From contig PMLJ01000032.1 of the NCBI GenBank assembly GCA_003158855.1, forward strand, positions 1 through 57,694: a DNA stretch of 57,694 nucleotides, given 5' to 3'. The DNA is from Acidimicrobiaceae bacterium (GTDB lineage: Bacteria > Actinomycetota > Acidimicrobiia > Acidimicrobiales > RAAP-2). Positions 17,649-26,316 of this stretch are shown in pieces; the stretch's first letter is position 1; each line of letters opens with the position of its first letter. Under the pieces are notes generated by a model, which was not told the origin of the DNA, made no database searches, and was given only the letters and a program-made list of their open reading frames with translations. Made by a program: the position numbers and the translations under genes.

Positions 17649-17746
17649 CAGATCATTCTGGTTGAGAATCCGGCAATTGGCCGGCCCTGTTTCCCGGTAT
17701 CGCCCAGGGCACTACTCTGGTGTGAAGCACGTCAAAGGAGAAGACC

Positions 17747-17965
17747 GTGTTCATAGGCGAAATTTTTGGACCCGATCTCTTGATCGTCGTCATCGTAGTT
17801 GCGGTGTTGGTCTTTGGTGGTGCGGCGATTCCAAAGTTGGCCCGGAATCTGGGTTCGGCCAAGACCGAGTTTGAAAAGGGTCTGAAGAACGCGAAGACCA
17901 CCGAAGAATCGTCGTCCAAGGCCACGGAAGTCACCGAAACCAAGACACCCGAGGCCGACAAGTAA
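17747..17965 (+). CDS. tatA: twin-arginine translocase subunit TatA
   Basis: This 72-residue protein has an N-terminal membrane helix (residues 8-25), the FGGAAIPKLARNLGSA hinge and amphipathic helix typical of TatA, and a charged Lys/Glu/Thr-rich tail. The GTG start follows AAAGGAG (17734-17740). TatA multimers form the pore that moves folded, twin-arginine-tagged proteins across the membrane. The usual conserved Phe-Gly pair is present. It precedes the metallo-hydrolase gene by six bases; no tatB or tatC is in the window. Confidence 0.92.
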   Translation: MFIGEIFGPDLLIVVIVVAVLVFGGAAIPKLARNLGSAKTEFEKGLKNAKTTEESSSKATEVTETKTPEADK

Positions 17966-17971
17966 AGCACG

Positions 17972-19234
17972 ATGGAGATCGTCGAACTCGCCGACCGGAT
18001 GTGGCGAGGCGACAAATCGGCGCCGACCGGTCATCCCCTAACGGCGATTGATGGCATCGCGGAGATAGCTGACGGGGCTGGCTTCCTGCCCGCATTCGGC
18101 AACTGCTCGGTCTTCTCAACTGGCGACGGCCTCTTCATGGTCGACACCGGGTCGGCGATCCTCGCCGAGAAGATGCACGCCGAGATACGCAGATGGTCGC
18201 CTGACCGACTGAACTGCGCGGTGTACTCGCACGGACACGTCGACCACGTGGGCGGCGTCGACATCTTTGAACGCGAGGCCGAAGCGAACGGTTGGCCCCG
18301 GACCCGGGTCGTGGCCCAGGAGAACGTCGTGGGCCGCTTCGATCGTTACATCATGACCGCTCAGTACAACCAGATCGTCAACCGCCGCCAGTTCGCGCTG
18401 AAGGGCTTGCAGTGGCCCACGTCGTTTCGCTACCCGGATGAGACCTACGTCGAAGGGCTCTCGCTCGACATCGGATCACTGGGGATCGAGCTTCGCCACG
18501 AGAAGGGCGAGACCGACGACGCCACGGTGACGTGGATTGGCTCGAAGAAGATCCTCTGCACCGGTGACATGTTCATCTGGACGAGCCCCAACGCGGGAAA
18601 TCCCCAGAAGGTTCAGCGATACCCGCGCGAATGGGCCCAGGGCCTGCGTCGAATGACCCAGCTCGGCGCCGAAGTCCTCCTTCCGGGCCACGGCATGCCC
18701 ATCTTCGGCAGCGATCGGATCGTCCAGGCGCTCGAGGAGACGGCCGAGTACCTCGAGAGCATTATCGACCAGACGCTCGCGATGATGAATCAGGGCATCC
18801 GCCTCAGCGACATCGTGAGCACGGTCGAACCCCCCGGCCACCTCGCGAACCGCCCCTATCTGCGGGCCATCTACGACGAACCCGAGTTCATTGTCCACAA
18901 CATCTGGCGGCTCTACGGTGGATGGTGGGACGGCAATCCAGCCTCCCTGAAGCCCGCGAACGACCGGGCGGTGGCGCGCGAAATCGCCGAATTGGCCGGT
19001 GGGCCGTCGCGACTCGCCGATCGCGCCGACGCCCTCATGGAGGTGGGGTCCTCCGAGGCGCAGAGACTCGCCGGACACCTTATTGAAATGGCCTGGCTTG
19101 CCACGCCCGAAGATTCGGCCATCCAGGCGGCCCGCCGACGGATTTTCACCGCACGCGCCGAGGCCGCCACTTCCACCATGGCCAAGGGCGTTTTTCGCTG
19201 GGCCGCGCGCGAAAGCTCCGGCGAGGAGTTCTAG
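17972..19234 (+). CDS. alkylsulfatase-like metallo-beta-lactamase-fold hydrolase
   Basis: This 420-residue protein has a metallo-beta-lactamase domain with Zn ligands in HGHVDHVGG, and later GETDDATVTW, CTGDMFIW and LLPGHGMPIFG. A helical region ending in YGGWWDGNPASLKPA resembles the dimerisation domain of type III linear alkylsulfatases. Those enzymes are about 650 residues and finish with an SCP2-like substrate-binding domain; this protein lacks it. It may cleave alkyl sulfates or a related ester. It lies six bases behind tatA but shows no signal peptide of its own. Confidence 0.85.
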   Translation: MEIVELADRMWRGDKSAPTGHPLTAIDGIAEIADGAGFLPAFGNCSVFSTGDGLFMVDTGSAILAEKMHAEIRRWSPDRLNCAVYSHGHVDHVGGVDIFEREAEANGWPRTRVVAQENVVGRFDRYIMTAQYNQIVNRRQFALKGLQWPTSFRYPDETYVEGLSLDIGSLGIELRHEKGETDDATVTWIGSKKILCTGDMFIWTSPNAGNPQKVQRYPREWAQGLRRMTQLGAEVLLPGHGMPIFGSDRIVQALEETAEYLESIIDQTLAMMNQGIRLSDIVSTVEPPGHLANRPYLRAIYDEPEFIVHNIWRLYGGWWDGNPASLKPANDRAVAREIAELAGGPSRLADRADALMEVGSSEAQRLAGHLIEMAWLATPEDSAIQAARRRIFTARAEAATSTMAKGVFRWAARESSGEEF

Positions 19235-19313
19235 GAGCCACATCCTAGGGGCGATAAGGGTTTTCACATTATTGGCTGGCCGTCGCACCTGAGAAAGTGA
19301 GTAAGGTCTTGAC

Positions 19314-20174
19314 GTGCTAACACCCGCCCTGCCCCCTCAGGGTGCGACGGTTCGTGCGCGCCGTTGGCGCCGACTACGACGTGCCGTTGCGCTCCCATTG
19401 GCCGCATTAGCCCTCTCGGGCTGTACCGTTCCCTCCTTTGGCGCAAGTCCCGGCGCCACGTCGAGCTCAAAGTCTGTCTACCACCTGTGGCAGGGCTTCT
19501 CGATCGGCGCAGCCGTCATTGGCGCACTCGTCGTCGCGTTGATCCTCTACGCGGTGCTTCGCTACCGGCGAAAGGGCGATCGCATCCCCGCGCAGTCGCA
19601 GTATCACCTGCCACTCGAAGTGCTCTACACGGTGGTGCCGATCCTGATCGTCTTCGGGCTCTTCGCCGCCACCCTCGTGGTTGAGAACAAGGAGGTCTCC
19701 AACCCGAAGACCAACGTCGTCGTCGACGTGAACGCGTTCCAGTGGGGCTGGAAGTTCACCTACCCGGGCACCAACGCGCTCGTCTACGGACAGACCACGC
19801 AGAACCCCGAGATGGTCATCCCCGTCAACACGAACGTCCGCATCAACCTCTCGTCCTCGGACGTCATCCACGGCTTCTACGTGAAGGCGTTCAACTTCTC
19901 GCGCTACGCGCTGCCCGGCGTGCTCAATCAATTCACCATCCGCGCGCAGAACACCGGCACGTACTTCGGCCAGTGCACGCAGCTCTGCGGCCTCTATCAC
20001 TCGTTGATGTGGTTCCGCGTGAAGGTTGTCTCGCAGAGCGACTACGCGTCGTGGATCGCGACGTTCAACAACCCCACCGCCGAAGCCGCCGCGAAGGCCG
20101 CCAGCAAGACCACGTCCCAGCAGACCGCGAGTCTGGTTCCATCGAAGCCCTCGTCCACGAAGTTCGGGAGATAA
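19314..20174 (+). CDS. ctaC: cytochrome c oxidase subunit II
   Basis: This 286-residue lipoprotein-like subunit accepts electrons from cytochrome c at its CuA centre. The lipobox-like LALSGC (C37) is followed by two membrane helices and a cupredoxin domain. CuA ligands are in DVIHGFYV and GQCTQLCGLYHSLMWF, which contains C-x3-C-x3-H-x2-M. The GTG start follows AAGG. ctaD begins four bases after the stop. About 80 nt separate it from the upstream hydrolase, so it probably has its own promoter. Confidence 0.96.
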   Translation: MLTPALPPQGATVRARRWRRLRRAVALPLAALALSGCTVPSFGASPGATSSSKSVYHLWQGFSIGAAVIGALVVALILYAVLRYRRKGDRIPAQSQYHLPLEVLYTVVPILIVFGLFAATLVVENKEVSNPKTNVVVDVNAFQWGWKFTYPGTNALVYGQTTQNPEMVIPVNTNVRINLSSSDVIHGFYVKAFNFSRYALPGVLNQFTIRAQNTGTYFGQCTQLCGLYHSLMWFRVKVVSQSDYASWIATFNNPTAEAAAKAASKTTSQQTASLVPSKPSSTKFGR

Positions 20175-20178
20175 CTGA

Positions 20179-21885
20179 ATGACTGACGTTCTCAATCCAC
20201 CGGTGCACATCGAGAGTCCTGACCACGGCCACGACGAGCACCACGGTCCGACCGGCATCCTGAAGTGGATCACGACGACCGACCACAAGATCATCGGTCT
20301 TTCGTACACCGTTACGGCGGTGATCATGCTGGTGATCGGCGGCGCCTTCGCCGAGATCATTCGCGCCCAGCTGGCGAGCCCCAACGGCAACCTGGTCTCG
20401 CTCGCGCAGTACAACGAGCTCTTCACCATGCACGGCTCGGTGATGATCTACCTCTTCGCCGGACCGTTTGCCTTCGGGGCACTCGCGAACATCATCGTGC
20501 CCATCCAGATCGGCGCGCCCGACATGGCGTTCCCCCGATTGAACGCCCTCTCCTACTGGCTCTACCTCACCGGCGCGATCACCATGCTGTCGGGCTTCTT
20601 CGTCTCGGGCGGGGCGGCCAACTTCGGTTGGGTCGCCTACGCACCGCTCTCCAACTCGATCAACACCCCCGGCGCGGGCGCCGACCTCTGGATCGGGGGC
20701 CTGCTGCTCACCGGCTTCTCCGCCATCTTCACGGGCGTGAACCTGTGCGCGACCATCTTCTACCTGCGAGCCCCGGGCATGACGATGTTCCGCATGCCGA
20801 TCTTCACGTGGAACATGCTGGTCACCGCCATCCTCATCCTGCTGGCGTTCCCGGTTCTCACTGCCGGGCTCGTCATGCTCTACTGCGACCGCCACTTCGG
20901 CACGCACATCTTCTCGGTCGCCGGAGGAGGTGTGCCGGTGCTCTGGCAGCACCTGTTCTGGTTCTGGGGTCATCCCGAGGTGTACATCCTGGCGCTGCCG
21001 TTCTTCGGCATGGTCACCGAGATCATCGCGGTCTTCTCGCGCAAGCCCGTGTTCGGCTACAAGGGAATGATCTTCGCAACCCTGTCCATCGCCGCGCTGT
21101 CGCTCGGCGTGTGGGCCCACCACATGTTCACGACCGGCGTGGTCCTGCTGCCCTTCTTCTCCATCATGAGCCTCTTGATCGCGGTGCCGACGGGAATAAA
21201 GATGTTCAACTGGATCGGAACGATGTGGCGAGGACAAGTCTGGTTCTCGACCGCGATGCTTATGGCATTGGGCTTCCTCTTCACGTTCCTCATCGGCGGA
21301 CTCACCGGCATCTACCTCGCCAGCCCCCCGCTCGACTTCTTCACCCACGACACCTACTTCGTGGTCGCGCACTTCCACTCGGTCGTGATGGCGCTCGTGC
21401 TCGCCGGTATGGCCGGCCTCTACTACTGGGGCCCGAAGATCACCGGGTACCTGCTGAACGAGGCGATCGGCAAGTGGCAGTTCTGGACGCTCTTCATTGG
21501 TTCGCAGGTCTTCACCTTCCCCTTGTACATCCTCGGACTTGAAGGAATGCCCCGTCGCGTGGCCGTCTACGCGCACGATGCCCAGTGGAAGGCGCTGAAC
21601 GACCTCAGTACCCTCGGAGCCGTCATCATCGGCGTTTCGACCATCCTCTTCGTCGTCAACGTCGTCGTGAGCTGGAAGAAGTATCCGGCGGGCGACAACC
21701 CGTGGGACGGCCACACGCTCGAGTGGTTCACCACCTCTCCTCCGCCCCATCACAACTTCTATCGACTGCCCCAGATCCGCAGCGAGCGTCCGACGTGGGA
21801 CTACAACCACCCGGGCCACCAGGCCCTGCATCACGGCCAGCACGACGAGCCTTCCCAGCCCGCGCCGGAGGCGCCAGTCTCATGA
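20179..21885 (+). CDS. ctaD: cytochrome c oxidase subunit I (aa3-type)
   Basis: This 568-residue, roughly 12-helix catalytic subunit holds heme a and the heme a3-CuB site. The motif WFWGHPEVYILALP supplies CuB His, the cross-linked Tyr and the Glu of the A1-type D-channel. The D-channel entry aspartate is in IGAPDMAFPRLN, and THDTYFVVAHFHSVV holds the heme ligands. This is the A1 subclass. A histidine-rich N-terminal tail (DHGHDEHHG) is notable. The stop overlaps ctaF by four bases (ATGA). Confidence 0.97.
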   Translation: MTDVLNPPVHIESPDHGHDEHHGPTGILKWITTTDHKIIGLSYTVTAVIMLVIGGAFAEIIRAQLASPNGNLVSLAQYNELFTMHGSVMIYLFAGPFAFGALANIIVPIQIGAPDMAFPRLNALSYWLYLTGAITMLSGFFVSGGAANFGWVAYAPLSNSINTPGAGADLWIGGLLLTGFSAIFTGVNLCATIFYLRAPGMTMFRMPIFTWNMLVTAILILLAFPVLTAGLVMLYCDRHFGTHIFSVAGGGVPVLWQHLFWFWGHPEVYILALPFFGMVTEIIAVFSRKPVFGYKGMIFATLSIAALSLGVWAHHMFTTGVVLLPFFSIMSLLIAVPTGIKMFNWIGTMWRGQVWFSTAMLMALGFLFTFLIGGLTGIYLASPPLDFFTHDTYFVVAHFHSVVMALVLAGMAGLYYWGPKITGYLLNEAIGKWQFWTLFIGSQVFTFPLYILGLEGMPRRVAVYAHDAQWKALNDLSTLGAVIIGVSTILFVVNVVVSWKKYPAGDNPWDGHTLEWFTTSPPPHHNFYRLPQIRSERPTWDYNHPGHQALHHGQHDEPSQPAPEAPVS

Positions 21886-22274
21886 GGGTAGAAGCAAAGA
21901 TCCTCTTGGGCCTCGGCTTGTTCTTCGGCCTGATGTGCGCCGTGTACTGGAACTGGAGCCTGGAAAACGCCGGTGGCGTGATGATGTTCGCCGCAATGCT
22001 CCTCTGCTTCTTGCCCGGGGGCTACTACTACTGGTGGAGCCGCCGAATGAAGGCCCGTCCGGAGGACGATCCGAACGCGACCCAGGAAAGCGGCGCGGGC
22101 GTCGTCGGAGCCTTCCCCGGCACTTCGATCTGGCCCTTCACGCTCGGAATGGGCACGTTCTTCGTCGTCCTGGCGCTCGTCTTTGGCATCTGGCTCCTCG
22201 TTCCGGGCCTCGGCCTCGTGTTCTGGGCCATGATTGGCGGCACCGCCGAAGGACGCCGCGGCGGCACGCACTAG
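21882..22274 (+). CDS. ctaF: cytochrome c oxidase subunit IV, actinobacterial type
   Basis: This 130-residue membrane subunit has about four helices: residues 7-25, 30-50, 80-105 and 108-120. It shows WNWSLENAGGVMMF and YYWWSRRMKARPEDD, typical of the actinobacterial CtaF family, which surrounds the oxidase core in the bc1-aa3 supercomplex. Its start is coupled to ctaD by ATGA. A strong terminator follows 13 nt after the stop, so ctaC-ctaD-ctaF is one unit; ctaE and the qcr genes are elsewhere. Confidence 0.93.
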   Translation: MRVEAKILLGLGLFFGLMCAVYWNWSLENAGGVMMFAAMLLCFLPGGYYYWWSRRMKARPEDDPNATQESGAGVVGAFPGTSIWPFTLGMGTFFVVLALVFGIWLLVPGLGLVFWAMIGGTAEGRRGGTH

Positions 22275-22286
22275 CAACCAATCGTG

Positions 22287-22323
22287 CAAAACGCCCTCGG
22301 GATTTCCCGAGGGCGTTTTTTGT
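22287..22323 (+). terminator. rho-independent terminator after ctaF
   Basis: A perfect stem AACGCCCTCGGG/CCCGAGGGCGTT with a four-base ATTT loop is followed by a run of Ts (GTTTTTTGTTT). It lies 13 nt after the ctaF stop and should end the cta operon. Confidence 0.93.
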
Positions 22324-22406
22324 TTGCGCACGTCGCCGCTCGCCGCGCACAGACAACGATCGCGCCCTACGAAGAATGCTCACGGGACTTGTTGAAACAG
22401 TGACTC

Positions 22407-22435
22407 TTGTCAAATGGGGCCAACCCGACTATTGC
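22407..22435 (+). promoter_or_regulatory. possible promoter of the sdh operon
   Basis: TTGTCA (22407-22412) and TATTGC (22430-22435) are separated by 17 bases in the gap between the cta terminator and sdhC. The -10 match is only fair and no mapped start exists; this is a weak prediction. Confidence 0.25.
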
Positions 22436-22503
22436 CTAGTATGGAAGACGTTGCAGTTTCGCGAGAGGCACTTCGCGCCAGCACTGATTGAGAAGGAGAT
22501 GCT

Positions 22504-23319
22504 GTGGCCGTCACGGAAAGTTCGACGAACGTTGTCCTAGGAGGAACCCGGGGAGGGCCTGATGTTGCAACTCTTCGTCAAGACCGTTGGTGGCTGCAGC
22601 CGGTGGTCACCGTCTCGGTGCTGACCGCCTTCGTCATCTACTCGACCTGGGCGGCGTTCCAGAACAAGTACTACTACGTCGGCGCCAACGTTCACCGCGA
22701 CCTCATCAGCCCCTTCTACTCGCCGTGCCTCGCGAGCAACTGCGTGCCTGGATCAAAGGCGGGCTTCGCGTTCAGCGGATGGGCCCTTTCACCGGCCCTG
22801 CTGATCTTGATCTTCCCCCTGGGCTTTCGCCTCACGTGCTACTACTACCGGCGCAGCTACTACCGCGCGTTCTGGTGGTCGCCACCCGCGTGCGCCGTCT
22901 CCGACGCCCACGCCTCGTACACGGGCGAGACCAGGTTCCCACTGATCATGCAGAACCTGCACCGCTACTTCTTCTTCGCGGGCCTGATCTTCAACACCTT
23001 GCTGACCTACGACGCGATCCGCGCCTTCCACCAGCCGGGGCTCGGCTGGGGCGTCACCGTCGGGACGATCGTCCTGCTGGTGAACGCGGCGCTGCTGTGG
23101 CTGTACTCGCTCAGCTGCCACGCCTGTCGCCACCTCTGCGGCGGGCAGGTGAAGAGCTTCTCGAAGCACCCGATCCGCTACCGCTTCTGGAAGTTCCTCA
23201 CGCCGCTCAACGCCAAGCACATGAATTTCGCGTGGGCCTCGCTCATCTTCGTAGCCCTCACCGACGTCTACGTGCGACTCGTCGCTTCGGGCGTCTTCTC
23301 CGACTACAAAATCTTCTAG
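22504..23319 (+). CDS. sdhC: succinate dehydrogenase membrane anchor subunit (Sdh1 type)
   Basis: This 271-residue protein has about five membrane helices and several histidines suited to heme ligation (NLHRYFFFAG, LSCHACRHLCGG). Length, position and sequence match the single membrane anchor of the mycobacterial Sdh1 complex (Rv0249c type) rather than the classical short SdhC plus SdhD pair. GTG 22504 follows AAGGAG with good spacing. It precedes sdhA by 15 nt. It should anchor the dehydrogenase and pass electrons to menaquinone. Confidence 0.88.
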   Translation: MAVTESSTNVVLGGTRGGPDVATLRQDRWWLQPVVTVSVLTAFVIYSTWAAFQNKYYYVGANVHRDLISPFYSPCLASNCVPGSKAGFAFSGWALSPALLILIFPLGFRLTCYYYRRSYYRAFWWSPPACAVSDAHASYTGETRFPLIMQNLHRYFFFAGLIFNTLLTYDAIRAFHQPGLGWGVTVGTIVLLVNAALLWLYSLSCHACRHLCGGQVKSFSKHPIRYRFWKFLTPLNAKHMNFAWASLIFVALTDVYVRLVASGVFSDYKIF

Positions 23320-23334
23320 ATCCAAGGACAACCT

Positions 23335-25149
23335 GTGACGAGCTCATACGAACACCACGACTACGACGTACTCATCATCGGTGCCGGTGGCGCCGGACTG
23401 CGGGCCGCAATCGAGGCCAAGCAGCGCGGCCTGAAGGTCGGCATCATCACCAAATCGCTCCTGGGCAAGGCCCACACGGTGATGGCCGAGGGCGGCATGG
23501 CCGCAGCCATGGGCAACGTGTCCGCCGAGGACAACTGGCAGGTCCACTTCCGCGACACCATGCGCGGGGGCAAGTTCCTCAACAACAATCGCATGGCCGA
23601 GTTGCACGCGAAGGAATCGCCCGACCGGGTGCGCGAGCTCGAGCAGTGGGGCGCGCTCTTCGACCGGACCAAAGAAGGCAAGATCCTACAGCGCGACTTC
23701 GGCGGCCACCGGTACGCGCGCCTGGCGCACGTGGGTGACCGCACCGGTCTGGAGCTGATCCGCACCCTCCAGCAGAAGGTCGTCTCGATGGACACCGACG
23801 TCTTCATGGAGTGCAAGGTGCTGAAGCTGGTGCACGACGAGAACGGAAGGATCGCCGGATGCGTCGCCTACTGGCGCCCGACGGGCGAGTTCGTGACCTT
23901 CTCCGCGAAGGCGATCATCCTCGCGACCGGCGGCGCCGGCAAGTCGTGGAAGTTCACGTCCAACTCGTGGGAGGGCACCGGCGACGGCCACGCGATGGCC
24001 CTCTGGGCCGGGGCGCAGCTCATCGACATGGAGTGCATCCAGTTCCACCCGACCGGCATGGTCTGGCCGCTCAGCGTGCGCGGACTGCTCGTCACCGAAG
24101 GCGTTCGTGGTGACGGCGGGGTGCTTCGCAACTCCGAGGGCCAGCGCTTCATGTTCAACTACGTCGCGCCGATGTTCCGCGACGAGACCGCCGAGTCCGA
24201 GGAGGAAGGCGACAAGTGGTACGACGACCACGCCGCCGGCCGGCGGCCGCCCGAACTGCTCCCACGCGACGAGGTCGCGAGGGCAATCAACTCCGAGGTG
24301 AAGGCCGGCCGCGGCACCCCCCACGGCGGCGTCTACCTCGACATCGCCTCTCGCCGCACCCCGGAGTTCATCCGCCGGCGCCTGCCGTCGATGTACCACC
24401 AGTTCATGGAGCTCGCGGGCGTCGACATCACCAGCGAACCTATGGAGATCGGGCCGACGTGCCACTACATCATGGGCGGCGTGAAGGTTGACGCCGATTC
24501 CGCCGCCACCCTGGTGCCCGGCCTCTTCGCCGCCGGCGAGTGCGCCGGCGGGATGCACGGAGCGAACCGGCTCGGCGGAAACTCGCTGAGCGACCTCGTG
24601 GTCTTTGGCCGGCGCGCGGGCATGGGCGCGGCCGACTACATCGAGTCGGGCCAAGCCGCCACGTCCCTCGACATGTCCGAGGTCGAAGAGGCCGTGCAGG
24701 AGGCGCTCGCTCCGTTCGATCGCACCGAGGGAGAGAATCCGTACGACATCCAGCGCGATCTCCAGGAGATGATGCAGCTCAACGTCGGGATTATCCGAAC
24801 GGCCGGCGAGATCGAAGACGCGATCACCCAGCTCGAGACCTTCACCGATCGCGTGAAGAACATCGCGGTCAAGGGCGGACGGGCCTACAACCCCGGCTGG
24901 AACCTCGCGACCGACCTTCCCGCGATGCTTACCGTCTGCAAGACCGTCGCCCGGGGGGCTTCGCTGCGCAAGGAGTCCCGAGGCGGCCACACCCGCGAAG
25001 ACTTCCCGAAGGCCGACCCCGAGTTCGCGAAGTTCAACTTCGCCCACACGACCAGCGGCGGCAACTGGGACAGCGAGATCGTCACGGTCGAGTCCCCGCT
25101 GCTCCCGATGCCCGATGAACTAAAGGCGCTACTTGAGGAGACGAAGTAA
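23335..25149 (+). CDS. sdhA: succinate dehydrogenase flavoprotein subunit
   Basis: This 604-residue subunit oxidises succinate to fumarate. It has the dinucleotide motif IIGAGGAGLRAAIEA, the FAD-linking histidine in LLGKAHTVMAEGGMAAAMG, the HPTGMVWP active-site segment and the ANRLGGNSLSDLVVFGRRAG segment. It starts with GTG behind AAGGA. The stop TAA shares its last base with the sdhB start (TAATG). Long charged insertions in the capping region fit the Sdh1-type enzyme of actinobacteria. Confidence 0.96.
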   Translation: MTSSYEHHDYDVLIIGAGGAGLRAAIEAKQRGLKVGIITKSLLGKAHTVMAEGGMAAAMGNVSAEDNWQVHFRDTMRGGKFLNNNRMAELHAKESPDRVRELEQWGALFDRTKEGKILQRDFGGHRYARLAHVGDRTGLELIRTLQQKVVSMDTDVFMECKVLKLVHDENGRIAGCVAYWRPTGEFVTFSAKAIILATGGAGKSWKFTSNSWEGTGDGHAMALWAGAQLIDMECIQFHPTGMVWPLSVRGLLVTEGVRGDGGVLRNSEGQRFMFNYVAPMFRDETAESEEEGDKWYDDHAAGRRPPELLPRDEVARAINSEVKAGRGTPHGGVYLDIASRRTPEFIRRRLPSMYHQFMELAGVDITSEPMEIGPTCHYIMGGVKVDADSAATLVPGLFAAGECAGGMHGANRLGGNSLSDLVVFGRRAGMGAADYIESGQAATSLDMSEVEEAVQEALAPFDRTEGENPYDIQRDLQEMMQLNVGIIRTAGEIEDAITQLETFTDRVKNIAVKGGRAYNPGWNLATDLPAMLTVCKTVARGASLRKESRGGHTREDFPKADPEFAKFNFAHTTSGGNWDSEIVTVESPLLPMPDELKALLEETK

Positions 25150-25928
25150 TGGCTGATGTGACCATGCGAATCTGGCGCGGCGACGCCAGTGGTGGCGACT
25201 TCGAGAACTACAGCGTCGAGCAGAACGAGGGCGAGGTCGTCCTTGACGTCATCCACCGCATCCAAGCGACCGAGGCCCCGGACCTCGCGTGCCGCTGGAA
25301 CTGCAAGGCCGGCAAGTGCGGATCGTGCGCCGCGGAGATCAACGGTAAGCCCCGGCTCATGTGCATGACGCGCATGGACCAGCTGCCCGAGGGCCCCGTC
25401 ACGGTGACCCCGATGAAGACGTTCCCCATCATCCGCGACCTCGTGACCGACGTCTCGTTCAACTTCGAGCAGGCGAAGAAGGTCCCGGCGCTGATGCCTC
25501 CCCCGATGCCCGAGGGCGGCTACATCATGTTCCAGGAGGACGTGGAGCGGGGCCAGGAGTTCCGCAAGTGCATCGAGTGCTTCATGTGCCAAGACGTCTG
25601 CCACGTGATCCGTGACCACGAGGCGAACAAGCTTCACTACTCGGGCCCGCGGTTCTTCATCCGCTACGCCGAGCTCGAGATGCACCCCCTCGACATGAAC
25701 GACCGCCGCGACCTCGTGCGCGAGGAGATGGGCCTCGGCTACTGCAACATCACCAAGTGCTGCACCGAGGTCTGCCCCGAGCACATCAAGATCACGGACA
25801 ACGCCATCATCCCCCTGAAGGAGCGGGTCGTCGACGCGCACTACGACCCGGTGGCGTGGTTGGGCCGCAAGATTCGTCGCAAGACGAAGACGTCGGCGGC
25901 GGACGCGGCCGTGCAGCCCGCTCCGTAA
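25149..25928 (+). CDS. sdhB: succinate dehydrogenase iron-sulfur subunit
   Basis: This 259-residue subunit carries three Fe-S clusters. The [2Fe-2S] cluster uses CRWNCKAGKCGSC and a later C in RLMC. The [4Fe-4S] and [3Fe-4S] clusters use CIECFMCQDVCH and YCNITKCCTEVCP. The first of these ends in Cys-His instead of the usual Cys-Pro. It links the flavin to the membrane quinone site. An SCP2-like gene starts four bases after the stop, so the sdh transcript probably continues. Confidence 0.95.
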   Translation: MADVTMRIWRGDASGGDFENYSVEQNEGEVVLDVIHRIQATEAPDLACRWNCKAGKCGSCAAEINGKPRLMCMTRMDQLPEGPVTVTPMKTFPIIRDLVTDVSFNFEQAKKVPALMPPPMPEGGYIMFQEDVERGQEFRKCIECFMCQDVCHVIRDHEANKLHYSGPRFFIRYAELEMHPLDMNDRRDLVREEMGLGYCNITKCCTEVCPEHIKITDNAIIPLKERVVDAHYDPVAWLGRKIRRKTKTSAADAAVQPAP

Positions 25929-25931
25929 ATC

Positions 25932-26303
25932 GTGCCTGACTTCCTCTCGGACGAATGGTTTGAGAGCCTCAACGACACGCTGGCCAACGCCGGACCCGTT
26001 CCGATGAAGGACGGGTCGACGACGTTTCGCATCGTCCTCGAGTTCCCCGACGCCCCGTCGTCGGGTCCCCACGCCGTGACCTTCACCCTGAGCAGTGATG
26101 GGGCGTCGCTCGAAGCGGGCGATCACCTGGCGGCGGACGCACTGGTGCGCCTCAAGTACGCCGACGCCCTCGCGCTCACCACGGGCAAGATCGACAGCGC
26201 CACGGCGCTGCGCGAGGGACGGATCAAGGTCCGTGGCGACATCAACGCGATCGTCCCCCTGCTCAGCTGGCTCCAACGGGTCCATCCCCAAGCACTCGAC
26301 TAG
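25932..26303 (+). CDS. SCP2-like sterol/lipid-binding domain protein
   Basis: This 123-residue protein is a stand-alone SCP2-like domain: FRIVLEFPDAPSSGPHAVTFTLSSDGASLEAGDHLAADAL, a LALTTGKIDSATALREGRIKVRGD segment and a C-terminal helix. SCP2 domains bind hydrophobic ligands such as acyl-CoAs or lipids. The GTG start lies three bases after sdhB, and the nucleoside phosphorylase follows 13 bases after the stop. Why it is in the sdh operon is unknown. Confidence 0.85.
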   Translation: MPDFLSDEWFESLNDTLANAGPVPMKDGSTTFRIVLEFPDAPSSGPHAVTFTLSSDGASLEAGDHLAADALVRLKYADALALTTGKIDSATALREGRIKVRGDINAIVPLLSWLQRVHPQALD

Positions 26304-26316
26304 AAAGGGTTCAACC

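Noticed and set aside
20065-21843. 592-codon minus-strand frame opposite ctaD
   Set aside because: The sense strand is an unmistakable oxidase subunit; the antisense product is a highly charged Asp/Glu/Arg/His repeat-like sequence typical of shadow frames.
23686-25047. 453-codon minus-strand frame opposite sdhA
   Set aside because: Antisense of sdhA with no domain and no ribosome-binding site.
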